Of a stretch of 64,000 nucleotides of DNA, positions 32,474-44,371 are shown one piece after another. The DNA comes from Rebecca billardiae RCC1528 (taxonomy: Eukaryota; Haptophyta). Position 1 is the first letter of the stretch; every line of letters begins with the position of its first letter. The stretch is taken from contig OZ251223.1 of NCBI GenBank assembly GCA_965240325.2, positions 2,666,001 through 2,730,000 of the forward strand, in the 5' to 3' direction. The notes below the pieces were generated by a model, which made no database searches, had not been told where the DNA came from, and saw only the letters and a program-made list of their open reading frames with translations. The translations under genes and the position numbers were made by a program.

Positions 32474-35015
32474 GGGCGCGCGCGTCTGAGCGCGCGCCAC
32501 TCGACGCCTCCGCGCGCGCGCACGCTCAGGCGGCGTCCGAGTGCGCATGGCGCACGGGCGCAGGGCTGGCGCTCGGGGCAGCGCGCGCGCGCGCTCTGGC
32601 GCTCGGGCGGCGCGCCAACGCCCGCGCGCGCGCGCGCGCGCCCTGCCCCGCACCTGCCGCGCCTGCGAGGAGGTAGGGAGCGAATGGGGCGAGCGCGAGC
32701 AGCGGGCTGCACGCGCCGGCCGCGGGCAGGGCGCCACCCATGAGCGCCTGCTGCGCCGCGGCGACGGCCGCGAGGCTCGCCGGCATGTCGGCGCGCGCGA
32801 GCAGCGCGGCGGCCGCCGCCGCTGCCGCCTGCTGCTGCTGCTGCAGCACCGCCGCCGCCGCCGCCGCCGCGGGCGAGAAGGCCGCCGCGATCTGAGACGG
32901 GTCGGCGGCGCCGGGCTGCGGGCCGCCACCGTACACGGCTGCAGGCAGGGCGGGGGGGCGCGCGCGCACGCCGGGGCGCAGCGCGCGTGAGCGCCCGGCG
33001 CGGTGCGGCGAGGCGGGGTGCGGTGGTGCCGGACGCGAGCCATCCCGGGCGATCTCACGAGCGATCTCGAGCGAGATCTCGCGCGCACAGCGGCCCCTGC
33101 CCCCCCCTCCAGTGCACACGCGCAACCCAGCCCAGCGCGCGCGGGCGCGCGCGCAGCGCGCGGAGCGGGGCTGCGCGCGCGCACCGTGAGCGCCGGCGTG
33201 CGGCGCGCCCGGCTGCGCGCGGGGCTCTATGCCCACGGCGCGCGAGCCGCCGTTCGACCGCCCGGCGCCCGCGCCCGCGCCGTTCCCCCTGCCGCGCGCG
33301 CCGCGCGCGCCGTCGCGCGGCCCTGGCGGCTTGGGCGCCGCTCTGTTCACGTCGAGCGTCGCGCCGCGCAGCGTGTGCTCGGCGGCGAGCGCGGCGTAGG
33401 CCGAGCGGTCGGAGGCGTACGTGACGAAGCCGAAGCCCTGCATCCGCCCCGTCGCGTGGCTCTTCGGCAGGTACACGTCGACGATCTCGCCGAACGGCTC
33501 GAAGCGCTCGCGCAGCTCGGGCTCTGTCGCGTCGAGCGGCAACGAGCCGACGTACACGCGCTCGATCGACGGGCGCTCGAGCGCGGCGCGCGCGAGCGGC
33601 GGCGTGCCCGCCGCGGCGGCGGGCGCCGCGGCGCCGAGACCGCCGCCGCCGCCCACCGGCGGCGCCTGCTTCGGCGCCGCCGGGTTGACGACGAGCTCGG
33701 CGCCGCCGCCGAGCACCGGCTGCGAGGCGAGTGCCGCGTAGGCCGAGCGCCGGTCCGCAAACGTGACGAAGCCGAAGGGCTGCGCCTTGCCCGTGGCGTG
33801 GTGGCGCGGCACGTACACGTCTTTGACGGCGCCGAAGCGCTCGAACAGCTGGCGCAGCTGCTCCGCGCTCAGCGAGGGCGGCAGGTTCGAGATGTGCACG
33901 CGCTCCTCGAGCTCGGCGCCCGCGTCTGAGCCGGCGAGGGCGCCGCCGCCCGGCGCGCTGCCGGGCGGGCTGAGGCTCTCGGGGGCGCGCATGGCCGCGG
34001 GAGAGGAGCCGCGTGGCAGCGCGGCGGCGGCGGTGAGGCCGCTCGCGGGTGGCAGCGCCGCCGCCGCCACCTGCGTCGGCGCCGCCGCCCCCGCCGCCTC
34101 CTGCGGCTTCGGGTCGGCGCGGTTGACTGCAATCTGCCTGCCGCCAAACACGTGCTGCGCGCTGAGCACCCTGCGCGCGGCGCTCTCCGAGTCGAGGGTG
34201 ACGAAGCCGAAGGGCTGCAGCGTGCCCGTCGTGTGGTTGCGCGGCAGGTACACGTCCTCCACCACGCCCCACTGCGCGAAGTGCGCCGTCAGCTCGTCGA
34301 CGGACGTGCCCTCGGGCAGCCCGCCCATGTACAGCCGGACGGCGGCGCCGCACGCGGTGCTCGGGGGCGTGCCCGGCGGCACGACGCCGTTCCCGCCGTT
34401 CGAGCCCGCCCACGGCCGGGCGCTCGCGGTGCTACTCGGAGCGGGCGCGCTCACCAGCTCGCGCGGCGCGTTGGCCGCGTTCACCTCGATCTCACGCCCG
34501 CAGAGAACGTGCACCTCTGCGAGCGCAGCGCGCGCGGAGCCCACATCGTTGAATGTGATGAAGCCAAAGCCCTGGCTCCTCCCCGTGTGGTGTGATTTGG
34601 GCAAGTACACGTCTATGATCTCGCCGAAGCGTGCAAACGCCTCGCGCAGCTGTGCGCGCGCGAGCGGCGCCCGTGCGGGTGGCACGCACACACGCGCGGC
34701 GCGCGGGGCGGCACACCGCGTGAGCGCAGGGCCGCAAGGCGGAGGGCGAGCATGCGCAGGGGAGCGCGGAGATATGGCCCGAAGGAGGCCGGTGCGTGCT
34801 AGGAAGACGTGATGCAGCCAACCCGTCGGCCCCACCCCTTCAGCCCCCGGGCAGAGTCCGAGCCAGCCCTTGACGCGAGGGATGTCCATTGTCTCGCCGT
34901 GGACGACGCGCCTCACGCCCCGGCGCGTACGCGCGCAGCACACCTCGATATCTGTCGCAGTGTCGGGCAGCCGTCCGACGTAGATCCTCGTTTCACCGCC
35001 CTTGGCGGCGCGCAT
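30921..35015 (-). CDS. Four-RRM RNA-binding protein with Ala/Gln/Gly/His-rich tail
   Basis: Four exons on the minus strand, 35015-34944, 34649-33185, 32938-32654 and 32431-30921, give 1,110 residues; introns are 294, 246 and 222 nt with GTGTG/GTGCG donors. Four RRMs are clear from RNP2/RNP1 pairs: RIYVGRLP/GFGFITF, RLYMGGLP/PFGFVTL, RVHISNLP/PFGFVTF and RVYVGSLP/GFGFVTY. The first intron splits RRM1 after its first strand. The repeated VDVYLPKSHxTG segments recall Musashi/hnRNP-type tandem RRMs. The C-terminal half is low complexity (poly-Ala, poly-Gln, poly-Gly and His runs), typical of proteins that condense in RNP granules. Probable role: mRNA binding and post-transcriptional control. The last acceptor could instead be at 32408, removing eight residues in frame. 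Confidence 0.85.
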
Positions 35016-36612
35016 CGTGTGGGGGCCACAAAGCTGCAGCGCCTCCCGGCTCGCGCCAGCGCACGTGCGGATGCTTGCGGGGGAGTTGCAGGTGAGAAGG
35101 CTGGCGACCCTGATGGAGAGTGGGGGCTCCACTCCGCCCCTGGGCGAGCCGTTCCCCGATGCCCGGGGCGCGCCACCCTCACCAGGCGGGTTTCTCGCTG
35201 GAGCGAAGCGAGAGCTCTCAGAACGGCGAAGTCCTGAAGTACCCTTCTCGGTTGAGAACACTAGGACTCGACCATAGAATGATCCCAGCGAAAGACGGAC
35301 TAGGCATCTCAACCAGATTCATGAACTGGCAAGCGTTCATTGGTCCGCCCAGATGTACGACGTGAATTCGAGGTCATTCGGCAAGTAATTAATCACTGGC
35401 CCTCATCCCCTCCCGGACTTCCTATAGCTGATCCTTCTGCTTCCTCCATCGTTCGCGGAACGCGTGTCGCCTGCGCCCGCGGCAGCATCGGACGTCCCAG
35501 AGGCGCTGGGTGGCCGCCCAGATGTCCACAAGCGCCAGAATACTGCTCTCAGCAGCGCGCGCGCACGCCCGTGTCGCATGTGCACGCGTCGCGGCAGCGT
35601 TTGGGGCTGCGGGCGCTGGACGCGCCACCGACCAGCTCGACCAGATGGTCCCGTCGACTAGCGAAGGATTCGGCCCCGATGATGACCGGCGGGGGGCTGA
35701 ATTGCATTGATTACGGCCAAGAGGGCGAGCGCCGCAGCGCATGGTGCGCCCCGGCGACCGCCCCGATCAGTCATCATGCGCGGGCAAGCAGCTTACCGGG
35801 CGTCAGCCCGCGTGCGGACACGAGCCAGCGACCGACCTACCTGCCTAGATTCGCGCCGCACGTGGATGTTATTCGACGGACGAGCTGCAGACAGGGATGT
35901 TGACGGGCGCAACGCCCTTGCTGACCCGCATCAAGCCGACCCATGGGGTCAGTCGTCTCTCTCTCTGCCGGTCAGCTCTGCGAAGTGCACGCACCGCCGC
36001 ACGGCCGGGCCAGTGGCTGGCAATGGCGCAGTCCGGTGCAACTTGTACCTGGCGAGAAGAGCCCGGCGCACCGGTTCGGGCAACGCCCCGGAGCTGAATA
36101 ATCGAGCGATTCCAAAACGACAATCAGTCATGTACCGAACATGTATTATGGCACAATCAGCAGTCTCGCACGCCCTATCAGGATCAAACACAATGCCGAA
36201 TATCGAGTTCGGTGTGGAAGGCGTGATGAAGTTTGGTGAGTTTGCGCACCGGATGGGTGTTACTTAGGCGGGTACGGTATTCGACGACCTCATTACGACG
36301 TAAGCAGAGTGGCAACCAATCATGACACGATGACAACAAGCGCCAATCAGAAACTTGCCCAAGGTACTCCATATATGTTGCACGCGATATACATATCATA
36401 TTATTATGTCTAGCAACATTGCCGTATCAGTTAATGGTTTTCCACTATGACTTATGAAACCCGCACGGGTGGGTCGGTCGCCGAAATCACTGCCGAAGCG
36501 GCGAAGCCCGACAGGAATTCTTGCGACCCCCCCCTGTTCTCCAGTTCATGAGCACCGCCACGTCGGCGCGCGGTCCGGTAAGGCGGTACGCACAAGGAGC
36601 CGGACTGAGCGA
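35016..36612. other. Divergent intergenic gap (RRM gene / HemW)
   Basis: 1.6 kb with no supported gene. It is AT-rich towards 36280-36450. An in-frame ATG at 36454 could add 53 N-terminal residues to HemW. Confidence 0.45.
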
Positions 36613-38001
36613 ATGGCGGCGAGCACGCGCGTGGCCGCGCGCCTGCTGCGGCTGTCGATCCTCTCCGCCGCCGCCGCGCGCCGCCGAGGCCTCGCGAGCG
36701 CCGCGTGGCCGCCCCTGCCTTCAAGCCCGCCCGCTCACGCGTACGTGCACGTGCCCTTCTGCCGACGGCGCTGCTACTACTGCGATTTCCCCGTGTCGAT
36801 CGTGGGCGACAGCGACCGCGCAGCTCGCGCGGCGGTGGCGGGATACCTTGGCCCTCTGCTCAGGGAGGTGCGCGCGGCAGCGGCGCTCGAGACTCGTACC
36901 GGCACACCCCCGCTGCGAACGCTCTACATCGGCGGCGGCACGCCCTCGCTCGCGCCGCCCGCTGCGATCGGCGAGATCGTGCGCGCCGTCGAGGACGGCT
37001 TTGGGCTGGCGCAGGACGCAGAGGTGACGCTCGAGATGGACCCGGGCACATTCGACGAAGAAGCCCTGGTCGGGTACGCCAGCGTCGGCGTGACGCGCGC
37101 CTCCGTCGGCATGCAGTCCTTCGACGCCGACCGCCTGGCCGCCGCGGGCCGCGCGCACACACGGGAGGATGGCGAGCGCGCGATGGCTGCACTGCTGCGC
37201 GCGAGAGAGAGCGGCGTCCTCCGCTCGTGGTCCCTTGACGTGATCGGCGGCCTCCCGGGCGAGACGCGCGCGTCCTGGAAGCACACGCTCACGCATGCCA
37301 TCGCGTCGGGCGCAGACCACGTCTCCGTATACGACCTCACCATTGAGCCTCAAACGGCGTTTGGGCGCTGGGCGGAGCGCGGCACGCTCGCCGGCCTGCC
37401 CGCAGACGAGACATCGGCACTGCTCTACCGCGACGCGGCGCGCGAGCTCGTCTCGGCGGGCTTCGAGCACTACGAGGTCTCCAACTACGCCCGGCCCGGC
37501 CACCGCTCGAGGCACAACGAAGCGTACTGGGCCAACAGGCCGTGCTTGGCGTTTGGGAACGGCGCGGCGAGCTACGTCGGCGGGCGCCGCTTCAGCCGCC
37601 CGCGCAGCGTGCGCGAGTACGCGGCGTGGGTAGCCGCGTACGAGGCGCACGGGCGCGACGCGCAGGGACCCGTGCAGTCGACCCGGGACTGGCTCCTCGA
37701 GACCGTGATGGTCGCGCTCCGAACCGCGGCTGGCCTCGACCTCGATGCACTCGCGCTCACGTTTGGCGAGCCCGCCGCGCGCGCGTGTGCGCGCGTGCTC
37801 GACGACCACAGCGCGCTCGTCGAACGCACCAAGGGCGCCTCAGATGACGGTGCCCTCGGTCGCGCGCGCCTGACGGACCCCGAGGGGTTCCTCTGGTCAA
37901 ACGGCGTCATCGCCGATGCGTTCGCTGCGCTCGACGACGTGCGCGACGATGAGCTGCGAGGTCCGCCCGCGGCATCACCAGATGATCAGCACAGCCGTTG
38001 A
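36613..38001 (+). CDS. HEMW: HemW-type radical SAM heme chaperone
   Basis: Single exon, 462 residues from the ATG at 36613. The family is related to oxygen-independent coproporphyrinogen oxidase but works as a heme chaperone in organelles (human RSAD1). The radical-SAM cluster motif is CRRRCYYC (Cys50, 54, 57). It is followed by LYIGGGTPSLAPP, the EVTLEMDPGTF strand, GVTRASVGMQSFD, the DVIGGLPGET segment, the YDLTIEPQTAFGR region and the HemW signature HNEAYW. Single CYY-C spacing and HNxxYW favour HemW over HemN. The N-terminus (MAASTRVAARLLRLSILSAA) is Arg/Ala/Ser-rich with no acidic residues, a typical mitochondrial presequence. A longer start at 36454 is open but lacks such a signature. 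Confidence 0.9.
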   Translation: MAASTRVAARLLRLSILSAAAARRRGLASAAWPPLPSSPPAHAYVHVPFCRRRCYYCDFPVSIVGDSDRAARAAVAGYLGPLLREVRAAAALETRTGTPPLRTLYIGGGTPSLAPPAAIGEIVRAVEDGFGLAQDAEVTLEMDPGTFDEEALVGYASVGVTRASVGMQSFDADRLAAAGRAHTREDGERAMAALLRARESGVLRSWSLDVIGGLPGETRASWKHTLTHAIASGADHVSVYDLTIEPQTAFGRWAERGTLAGLPADETSALLYRDAARELVSAGFEHYEVSNYARPGHRSRHNEAYWANRPCLAFGNGAASYVGGRRFSRPRSVREYAAWVAAYEAHGRDAQGPVQSTRDWLLETVMVALRTAAGLDLDALALTFGEPAARACARVLDDHSALVERTKGASDDGALGRARLTDPEGFLWSNGVIADAFAALDDVRDDELRGPPAASPDDQHSR

Positions 38002-38893
38002 TTCTGGTGTCCTGAGACGACTCCGGGCCACACTGCGGGGATCGGCACGCCGCACGGTCCGCGTCCCGCCCAAGTTGTGCTCTTTTCGTACGCGGCCCGT
38101 GGCGGTCGTCAAGCCAGAGGCGGTGGGCTGGCGGCCGGCGGGCATGTGCCGATCACTGGCATCGTCTGACTACGTAGTGTCGTTGACGGTGGACTGCTCA
38201 TGCGGCGGCAAATTTTCGTCACTCATGGTCATGGACATGCAGCGGCCCATCAGTGACTACTGACTGGCATCAGCTGCACCGCAGCACTCCGCAGCCTGGC
38301 GTCTCACTGGCGCTCCGATGCATCCGAGATTCAGAATTATATATATTTATATTATCTTCTAGCTGAGGACTATCGCGCTCCAGCAGCTCATTAAGGCCGC
38401 GCTCAAGCTAGTTACGATCGCGGTGCAGGCTATGCTCTGCCACCAGCGCCGACTACTTCGTGTCGACGATCGGGCACTGCCGCCGACGAATCAGGAGACC
38501 CGCGTCGTCCTACCTGTGTCGTTAAATCATAGAATGAGTCTATACCGCCCGTATCAGATAACTAGTGAGTAGTGACGAGTCACATCATGATCAATATCAT
38601 CGTCAGAAGTTGCTGCTGCCTCGTGATGATCGTCGATCGGACACGCGTCATCACTCGCGCTTGATCCGACACTTGAAATTCGCATATAGGCAAATTCGTA
38701 CGTCGAATTATGTCGTCATCACCACCGCCGCATAGTTATTTATTTATTTACTGACGATATGATGATCTAAACCGAGAACTACAAGTGAGTACAACCGTAA
38801 CAATATATAAGCAGTCGTCACTGACGGTCAGCCGGGCCCGGGGGCACACCCGCCGCCACAATATGTCCGCCGGCTGTCCGCGGCGGCGATTAA
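38002..38893. other. Convergent intergenic gap with dispersed repeat copy 1
   Basis: 892 bp between HemW and DPH7, which converge. It includes the repeat at 38373-38545 and AT-rich sequence to 38780. No gene supported. Confidence 0.5.
38373..38545 (+). repeat. Dispersed ~200-bp repeat, copy 1
   Basis: Shares long blocks with 43520-43743 (reverse) and 44191-44333 (direct), among them CGCGCTCCAGCAGCTCA and the core TCGACGATCGGGCACTGCCG. Its 3' part (TTAAATCATAGAAT) is shared with 48693-48765. Confidence 0.75.
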
Positions 38894-40120
38894 TTAATCA
38901 TGCCGCATCATATCAGCATCAACCGTCGTATGCCACACATGCAGCGTGTGGTCATAGAACGAGCATGTCGCCGCTAGCAGCGCGCTGTCGCCAGCCGATG
39001 GTGGCTCGTAGCACCAGTCGGCGCCATATGCGAGCGCATCGCCCACTCCGTGCTGGGAGTAGGGATTTGTGGTGAACCGCTCTGCGTTGGCTGTGGCAGC
39101 CTCGCGGTCCACCGGCCCAGCGTCGGCTGCGACTGCCATGCCAGAGTCCGCCGCGCGCACCACGTGAAATCCATTGTACATGCACGCCGCCAGCAGCACA
39201 CCGCGCACGCGTGGATGCCACCGCGCTGTCCACACGCCACCGCCCAGCTCGAACGCGTGCACCTCCTGTCGGGGCATGCGCACGTCGATCACTCGCGCGC
39301 GCTCGTCATAGCTGCCGGTGAGAATGCAATGGGGCGAGTGCGGATCTGATTGGATGCTGGTCACTCCCATGGAATGGCACTTGGAAGTGAACGCAGGACG
39401 CTGCGGCTGACGCGTATCCCAGCCTCGCAGGAGGCAGTCGTCTGCTCCGCTCAGCACCAGGTTCGCCTCGGAGCGGTGGAAGGCGACGATCCATATCTCA
39501 AGATCATGTGCCCGCCATGTCGTGACAGGCTCGGCCGAGCCATCGATAGCGAACGAATGCATTCGACCGTGGTTGTCGCTGCATGCGAGCCCGCTGGGGG
39601 GTGCGCACACGGTCGCAGCGTCGCCAGCATCCACACCCAATGCACCGCAGTCCCAGTCCGCGGAGAGGCAGAATGGCGTCGGCCCGCCATCGCATTCCGG
39701 AAGTGTGCGTGTACAAATGAGGGCGGCACTCACGTTGCACCCATCACCGTCGTCCTCGGGACACGTGGTGCGCGAGACGCGATGGCAGCCGACGGTCCCG
39801 TCGGCGCAAGCGAGCGCAATCGCACTCGATTGCCCGTCATCGGCGAGGGCGCGCGGATGCCAGCGCGCGTCGAAGATGCCCGTCGTCTCCACGCGCGCAT
39901 GCTCGCACACACGCGTATGGCCTATCTTGCCCGCGACTGAGAAGAGAAGCAAGCGGCCGACGCGCGTTTCGCCGTCGAGCTGGTACGTGGCACATGCCAA
40001 TACGTCTTGCAAGCCCGGCGTTGGGCAGAACTCGACTGCATCTGCATGCAGTCCTGTGTCGATGGCAGCCGCCGTCCAAAAGGCGGAGGGCACGTCTTCC
40101 CCTGCCGTCGAATCCGCCAT
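38894..40120 (-). CDS. DPH7: Diphthamide biosynthesis WD-repeat protein DPH7
   Basis: Single exon on the minus strand, 408 residues from the first ATG. DPH7 (WDR85) is a WD40 methylesterase that removes the methyl ester from diphthine on elongation factor 2 before the final amidation. Strong family segments: HDLEIWIVAF, NLVLSGADDCLLRGWDTR, SKCHSMGVTSIQ followed by SPHCILTGSYDERARVID, ELGGGVWTARWHP and the final blade AATCSFYDHTLHVWH. The acidic blade order is complete, so the protein should be functional. It starts 243 bp from an oppositely oriented small membrane-protein gene. Confidence 0.93.
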   Translation of the reverse strand: MADSTAGEDVPSAFWTAAAIDTGLHADAVEFCPTPGLQDVLACATYQLDGETRVGRLLLFSVAGKIGHTRVCEHARVETTGIFDARWHPRALADDGQSSAIALACADGTVGCHRVSRTTCPEDDGDGCNVSAALICTRTLPECDGGPTPFCLSADWDCGALGVDAGDAATVCAPPSGLACSDNHGRMHSFAIDGSAEPVTTWRAHDLEIWIVAFHRSEANLVLSGADDCLLRGWDTRQPQRPAFTSKCHSMGVTSIQSDPHSPHCILTGSYDERARVIDVRMPRQEVHAFELGGGVWTARWHPRVRGVLLAACMYNGFHVVRAADSGMAVAADAGPVDREAATANAERFTTNPYSQHGVGDALAYGADWCYEPPSAGDSALLAATCSFYDHTLHVWHTTVDADMMRHD

Positions 40121-40363
40121 CGTGGCTGGCGCTCTCCCAACACGCCCAGGCGCGGCGCATGCCCGCAAGAAATATCCGTCGTCACACGAATAAGCAGAAA
40201 AACTGAATGACGCGATCCCCCATATAACGACACTCGCGCGCACCAAAATAACAGCAGCAGCAGCATCAGCTGCTCATCGGGATCGAAACGAGCTCCGAGA
40301 GCGCAGTGGCAGCAGGTGCCTGCAGCCGCCACCTCCTTTGGTCGGCAAGTGGGCGGTTCGAGG
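40121..40363. promoter_or_regulatory. Bidirectional region (DPH7 / small membrane protein)
   Basis: 243 bp between divergent start codons. It contains a short AGC repeat (near 40255) and no named promoter element. Confidence 0.45.
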
Positions 40364-40819
40364 ATGGAGGTGCTCGATGGCATGGTGAGCGACCCTGTGC
40401 GCCATGTGGTGCTGACGATATCCACCGTCTTCTTCTACATCTGTGGCGCCGCCCTCTTCATCTTTGTCGTGGCCATCAGCGTGCACGCCTACCTGCATGG
40501 CGTCGCACCGCCGCCTGGTGAGATTGATGATGATGGGGAAGGGGACGTCGAGGCGGAGGGGAGGGCAGCAGGTGGTGCGGAGCCTCGCGAAGCCCTGATC
40601 GCGCCGGGTTCGGTGTCATCTCACGCGCCGCAGCAGCAGGGGCCGCGATTGCAAACTGTGCCCACGCCAAAGCTCCGCCCACCATCACACAAATTCCTGG
40701 AGCGAATGGGCATCACTGCTCCGTTCACGGATGGGCGGCAACGGAGCAACTCGGACGCTGCCAAGCGGGCCGAGAGCTCACGCCGACGAGATGTGGGCGC
40801 GCGCCTGCAGACAAAGTGA
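40364..40819 (+). CDS. Small single-span membrane protein, unknown function
   Basis: Single exon, 151 residues. A short N-terminus precedes one strong membrane span (VVLTISTVFFYICGAALFIF and following VVAISVHAYL). The remaining 95 residues are acidic and then basic/Ser-rich and look disordered (DDDGEGDVEAEGR; RSNSDAAKRAESSRRR). I do not recognise a family. Support comes from the clear span, a plausible ATG context and the divergent pairing with DPH7. Confidence 0.6.
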   Translation: MEVLDGMVSDPVRHVVLTISTVFFYICGAALFIFVVAISVHAYLHGVAPPPGEIDDDGEGDVEAEGRAAGGAEPREALIAPGSVSSHAPQQQGPRLQTVPTPKLRPPSHKFLERMGITAPFTDGRQRSNSDAAKRAESSRRRDVGARLQTK

Positions 40820-43519
40820 GCGTCGCACTCTCCTGCTCCCGCAGCCCCTCGCTGCTCCTGTGGGCAAACCCTCGGGCGGCGGTGGTGACAGACGGACATG
40901 CCACATGGGCGACACCCGCTGTTGGTGACAGTGGTCAACTCCTCTTGCTTGGAGCTTGCGTTCGCTGTGATCGCTCGCAAGATGGCTTTCACAATCGACA
41001 ATCCTGGCACCGCCGCATGAAGACGGTGGCATCGGCCGCGTCACCGAGTACCTCCGCATCCTCTATCCGCTTTGCGTGGTTCCTTTCACCCTTTGATTGT
41101 TCGTTTGGTGAAGGAAGTCGTCGAGGGCAAGGTCGTCGCTTGCCTCGGCCAGCTAGCCAGCGGGCATCAGCGGCCAGCTCGCCGCGAGCTGAATCACCGT
41201 GATACTTGCAGGCTGTCGCCTCTGCCGCTCGCTGGGCACGAGCGACCGGCCCGTGAGTCACTATCGCCCTTCTTGTCCGTGGCCCTGCCGGTGCCGGTCC
41301 GGGGCGCACTGACCGGGAACTCTGACAATTGGGCCGCGGAGGCCTCCGTGTACTACGGCTGCCGCGCGGTGACACGGTAATAATCACCGCGGAACTCTGG
41401 CGGCCTACATATCACTGTAGTGCACTTCAGGAGTCGATTAATGATTATGCCGATGAGTCGGAACTGGATTAATCGCGCGGGGCCGCGGATCGACCGTCTG
41501 GGCACCTCGGCCAGTGTGATTCCGAGAATATTATAATAATGACTACTGTTAGTCTGTTACGACGATTATTCGTATAACCTTTGAGACTACTCATTCTACT
41601 TCTAGATGAATCTGCTATCGGCTAGGTGGGCCCACTGGCCACTGTGAGATTATAGTGGCGCAGAGCGCGAGCTCATAGCGCGATGTTTACTTTCGTCTTG
41701 AGCTGGATTCCAGCCCCAGGAGATGGCCCCTGGCCTGCCTGGTAAAAAAACCAGTGGTACATGCTGTAAATATAGGGCGTAACGGCGACCCTATTTACTT
41801 ATTGGAAATGGCCTGTGGTCAATGTAACGACCATGTAACGGGCGTCTTAAACGTGATATATAGGGTCGACAGACGTCACTTTGATATAGCACTTTGATGA
41901 GCTGATCATAGGTCTTGAGCAGCATGCACACCCATTGTCACATATACGGCGTATATGGGCACTCTGAGAATACGGGACAACGGCCGTTACACCCGTGCGT
42001 TACATATACACCGCCATGCTGATCAGCATGGCTGCCATAGTATTTCAGACTGTTTCAGACTGCTCTCGTAGCAGCCGTACGGAGTGCATGTGACACCTAA
42101 GAATTTTTCCAACCCTTCTACCCTCGAAGGATGAGTCTTAAGGAGCCGTGGGCAAAGATTGAGCCGCAACGAGTCACGGCGCCAGCCCGCTGGCCGTGGA
42201 CAAGGCAAGTAGGTGTGGTGCACGCGGCGCCGGGCACATCCAGCAGCCCGCAGCGTGAACATGGACAAGGCTCGTCGAGTGCTCATCTGTGGCGTTCAAG
42301 GCAGGCACTGCCATGCATCGAAAAGCCTTTCCTCATGCCCCGACCTAACCGTTGCTCTACACTGCGACCAAGCTGTGTCCGAGCTGTCCTCAGCTCGACC
42401 GTCCTCTGCCAAACTGTGCGCAGCGGCTGCTTCGTCACAGCGCCGAGCTGGCTCGCCGTGGTACGCACGCGCGTAGCGATGTGCACTCATCACCGCTTCC
42501 TGCCTGGCAGCAGGGCGAGATATGGCTCGCTGATAAGCTGGTACGCCTGCTGACCGTGCACCGGCGTCGGCGGCGCCACCAACGTGCTCGGGCAGGCTCA
42601 CGAAGGGCTCAAATCACTGGTGAAAGGATCAACTGTACTGTCCGCAGCGAGCACGCCGCACAGCGGATGACCAAGCAGAGGCGGGGCGACTGCTGTGCTG
42701 CCGTGCGGGGGAGTAGCTGGGCTCTTGGGGTACGCGTAGAGCCATGACAGGGCTCAACAAGCGCATCAGCTGCGATCTACCCGGCTCGACGCGCAGCTCG
42801 ACCTCGTGCAATCGTGTGGCTCGAGGCCCTCCAAGGGGCTCGCAGCTTCCAAACACCTGAGGAGCGTCGGCACTGAGAGTTGAGTCGAGGCCGGGGAGGT
42901 AACAGACGGCACACGCATCCACTTTGACCGCTGTTTGACCATCAGATCCTTCCCCAAGTGCCCACGATCGTGTGAACAGCCACAGCGTTCAGTCACACCG
43001 CGCAGACTTCCGGGGACCTGACCGACGAGGCGGGCCTCCGCAGGGCCGCAGAAGTAGCTGGGCATTGCCAGGCTACCATGTAGATGCTGCCCGAGTAACG
43101 CTCCGGAGTGCCCGAGTTGATTCAAGTGCGTCCCAAGCTCGCGTTGTGCACACATTTCAATCCCCAAAGCTGTTCCCGTGTTTGAACGCGCGAATGTCGG
43201 CGAGAGATGGCAGACCGGGAAGATGACCCAGGTATGAACCATTCGCATGGCTCGTTCCAGAGGGCTACGCAGCACGCCACGGGCGTGCGGCGCAGCGTGC
43301 CTCGCGTGGCAGGCGGGCAAGCGCGGCGGACAACGCGCTGACGACGCGCACAGGTCGATCCCGGTCATCGTTTTCGCGATCGACCGGCTTCCCGGACCGG
43401 GAGTTCGCGCGGCCTGGAAAAAGGGACTTCAGCGCGAGAAAAAGAGCACGGCTGCGGTCCGAAAAAAGCCAGAGAGATTGTGTTTTCATTTTTAAATGGC
43501 TGTGGGCCCACCTATATCG

Positions 43520-43743
43520 GCGGAACGACACAGGTAGCAGGACGACGCGGGTGGCTCCTGATTCGTCGGCGGCAGTGCCCGATCGTCGACACGAACTCGA
43601 AGTCGGCGTTGGCGGTGGCAGAGCATAGTGAGTGCATAGTCTGTGAGTGTGACTGTGTCTGCGCCGTGATTGATCGTAAAGCTTGAGGGCCCGGCGACTT
43701 GAGCTGCTGAAGCGCGATCCACCCACGGCCACTGCTGCGCGGC
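43520..43743 (-). repeat. Dispersed ~200-bp repeat, copy 3 (reverse)
   Basis: Reverse complement of copies 1 and 2. It shares CGACGATCGGGCACTGCCG and its flanks with both. Like copy 2 it extends at one end into GCCGCGCAG...GTGGATCGCGCT. Confidence 0.7.
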
Positions 43744-44190
43744 TCGCATAGACTGTCCGGACGACGACTATATATAGTATATATATACTATATTTAATTA
43801 CTGATTTACTCCGGCCTGAATAGTCAGTTGGCATAGCCCCTCAATTAATTAATAGGCTCCGTAAGAGCTATTGAATGAAAGTTGGGACGAAGGCGAGGCG
43901 CCGAGCGACTCGGCGAGCGAGCTCGGAGGTGAAGGGCGCCGCCGGAACAAAGGATCATCAAACCCGCCTCACGCCTGTAATATCTTTCGTCCTTTGTCTT
44001 TATTTGGCCGGAACTATGACCCGCCCGGGGAGCACGGGCAGGCTTGATGGTAACCACTCACTGTGTCTGGCATCTCACTCATCACAAGACCAGCCGTGCT
44101 ACTGGCCTACTGTACCACCGGCTCAGAGACTGCCAGCTGACATCCGGATCTGCACCCTCGCCCTCGCTCGGGGCACAGCAGGTCCATGCG

Positions 44191-44333
44191 AGCCGCGCAG
44201 CGCAGGTGGATCGCGCTCCAGCAGCTCAAGGCCGCGCTCAAGCAATTCGCGATCGTGGTGCCGGCGGCTAAAATCTGCCACCAACGCCGCGACTTTCGTG
44301 TCGACGATCGGGCACTGCCGCCGACGAATCAGG
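44191..44333 (+). repeat. Dispersed ~200-bp repeat, copy 2
   Basis: Direct-orientation copy ending at GACGAATCAG, only 38 bp before the start codon of the HCF101-like gene, so it forms part of that gene's promoter or 5' leader. Confidence 0.7.
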
Positions 44334-44371
44334 TCCGCCGCTGAATTCAGAATTCGGACTTGTCGACCACG

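Larger units (their letters stand above)
40820..44371. other. Gene-poor 3.5-kb gap
   Basis: Short ORFs occur on both strands (for example 42131-42553 plus and 42766-43368 minus), but none shows a recognisable domain or consistent composition. The stretch 41390-42130 is AT-rich with many stops. Two copies of the dispersed repeat lie near the right end. Confidence 0.5.

Noticed and set aside
36454-36612. Upstream in-frame extension of HemW
   Set aside because: The ATG at 36613 begins a typical presequence. The upstream 53 codons are not conserved-looking, so the shorter start is preferred.
37916-38263. 115-codon ORF overlapping the end of HemW
   Set aside because: Starts inside HemW in another frame and shows no family resemblance.
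42131-43368. ORFs of 140 and 200 codons on opposite strands in the gene-poor gap
   Set aside because: No domain, no consistent composition, overlapping ORFs in several frames. Probably spurious or decayed sequence.
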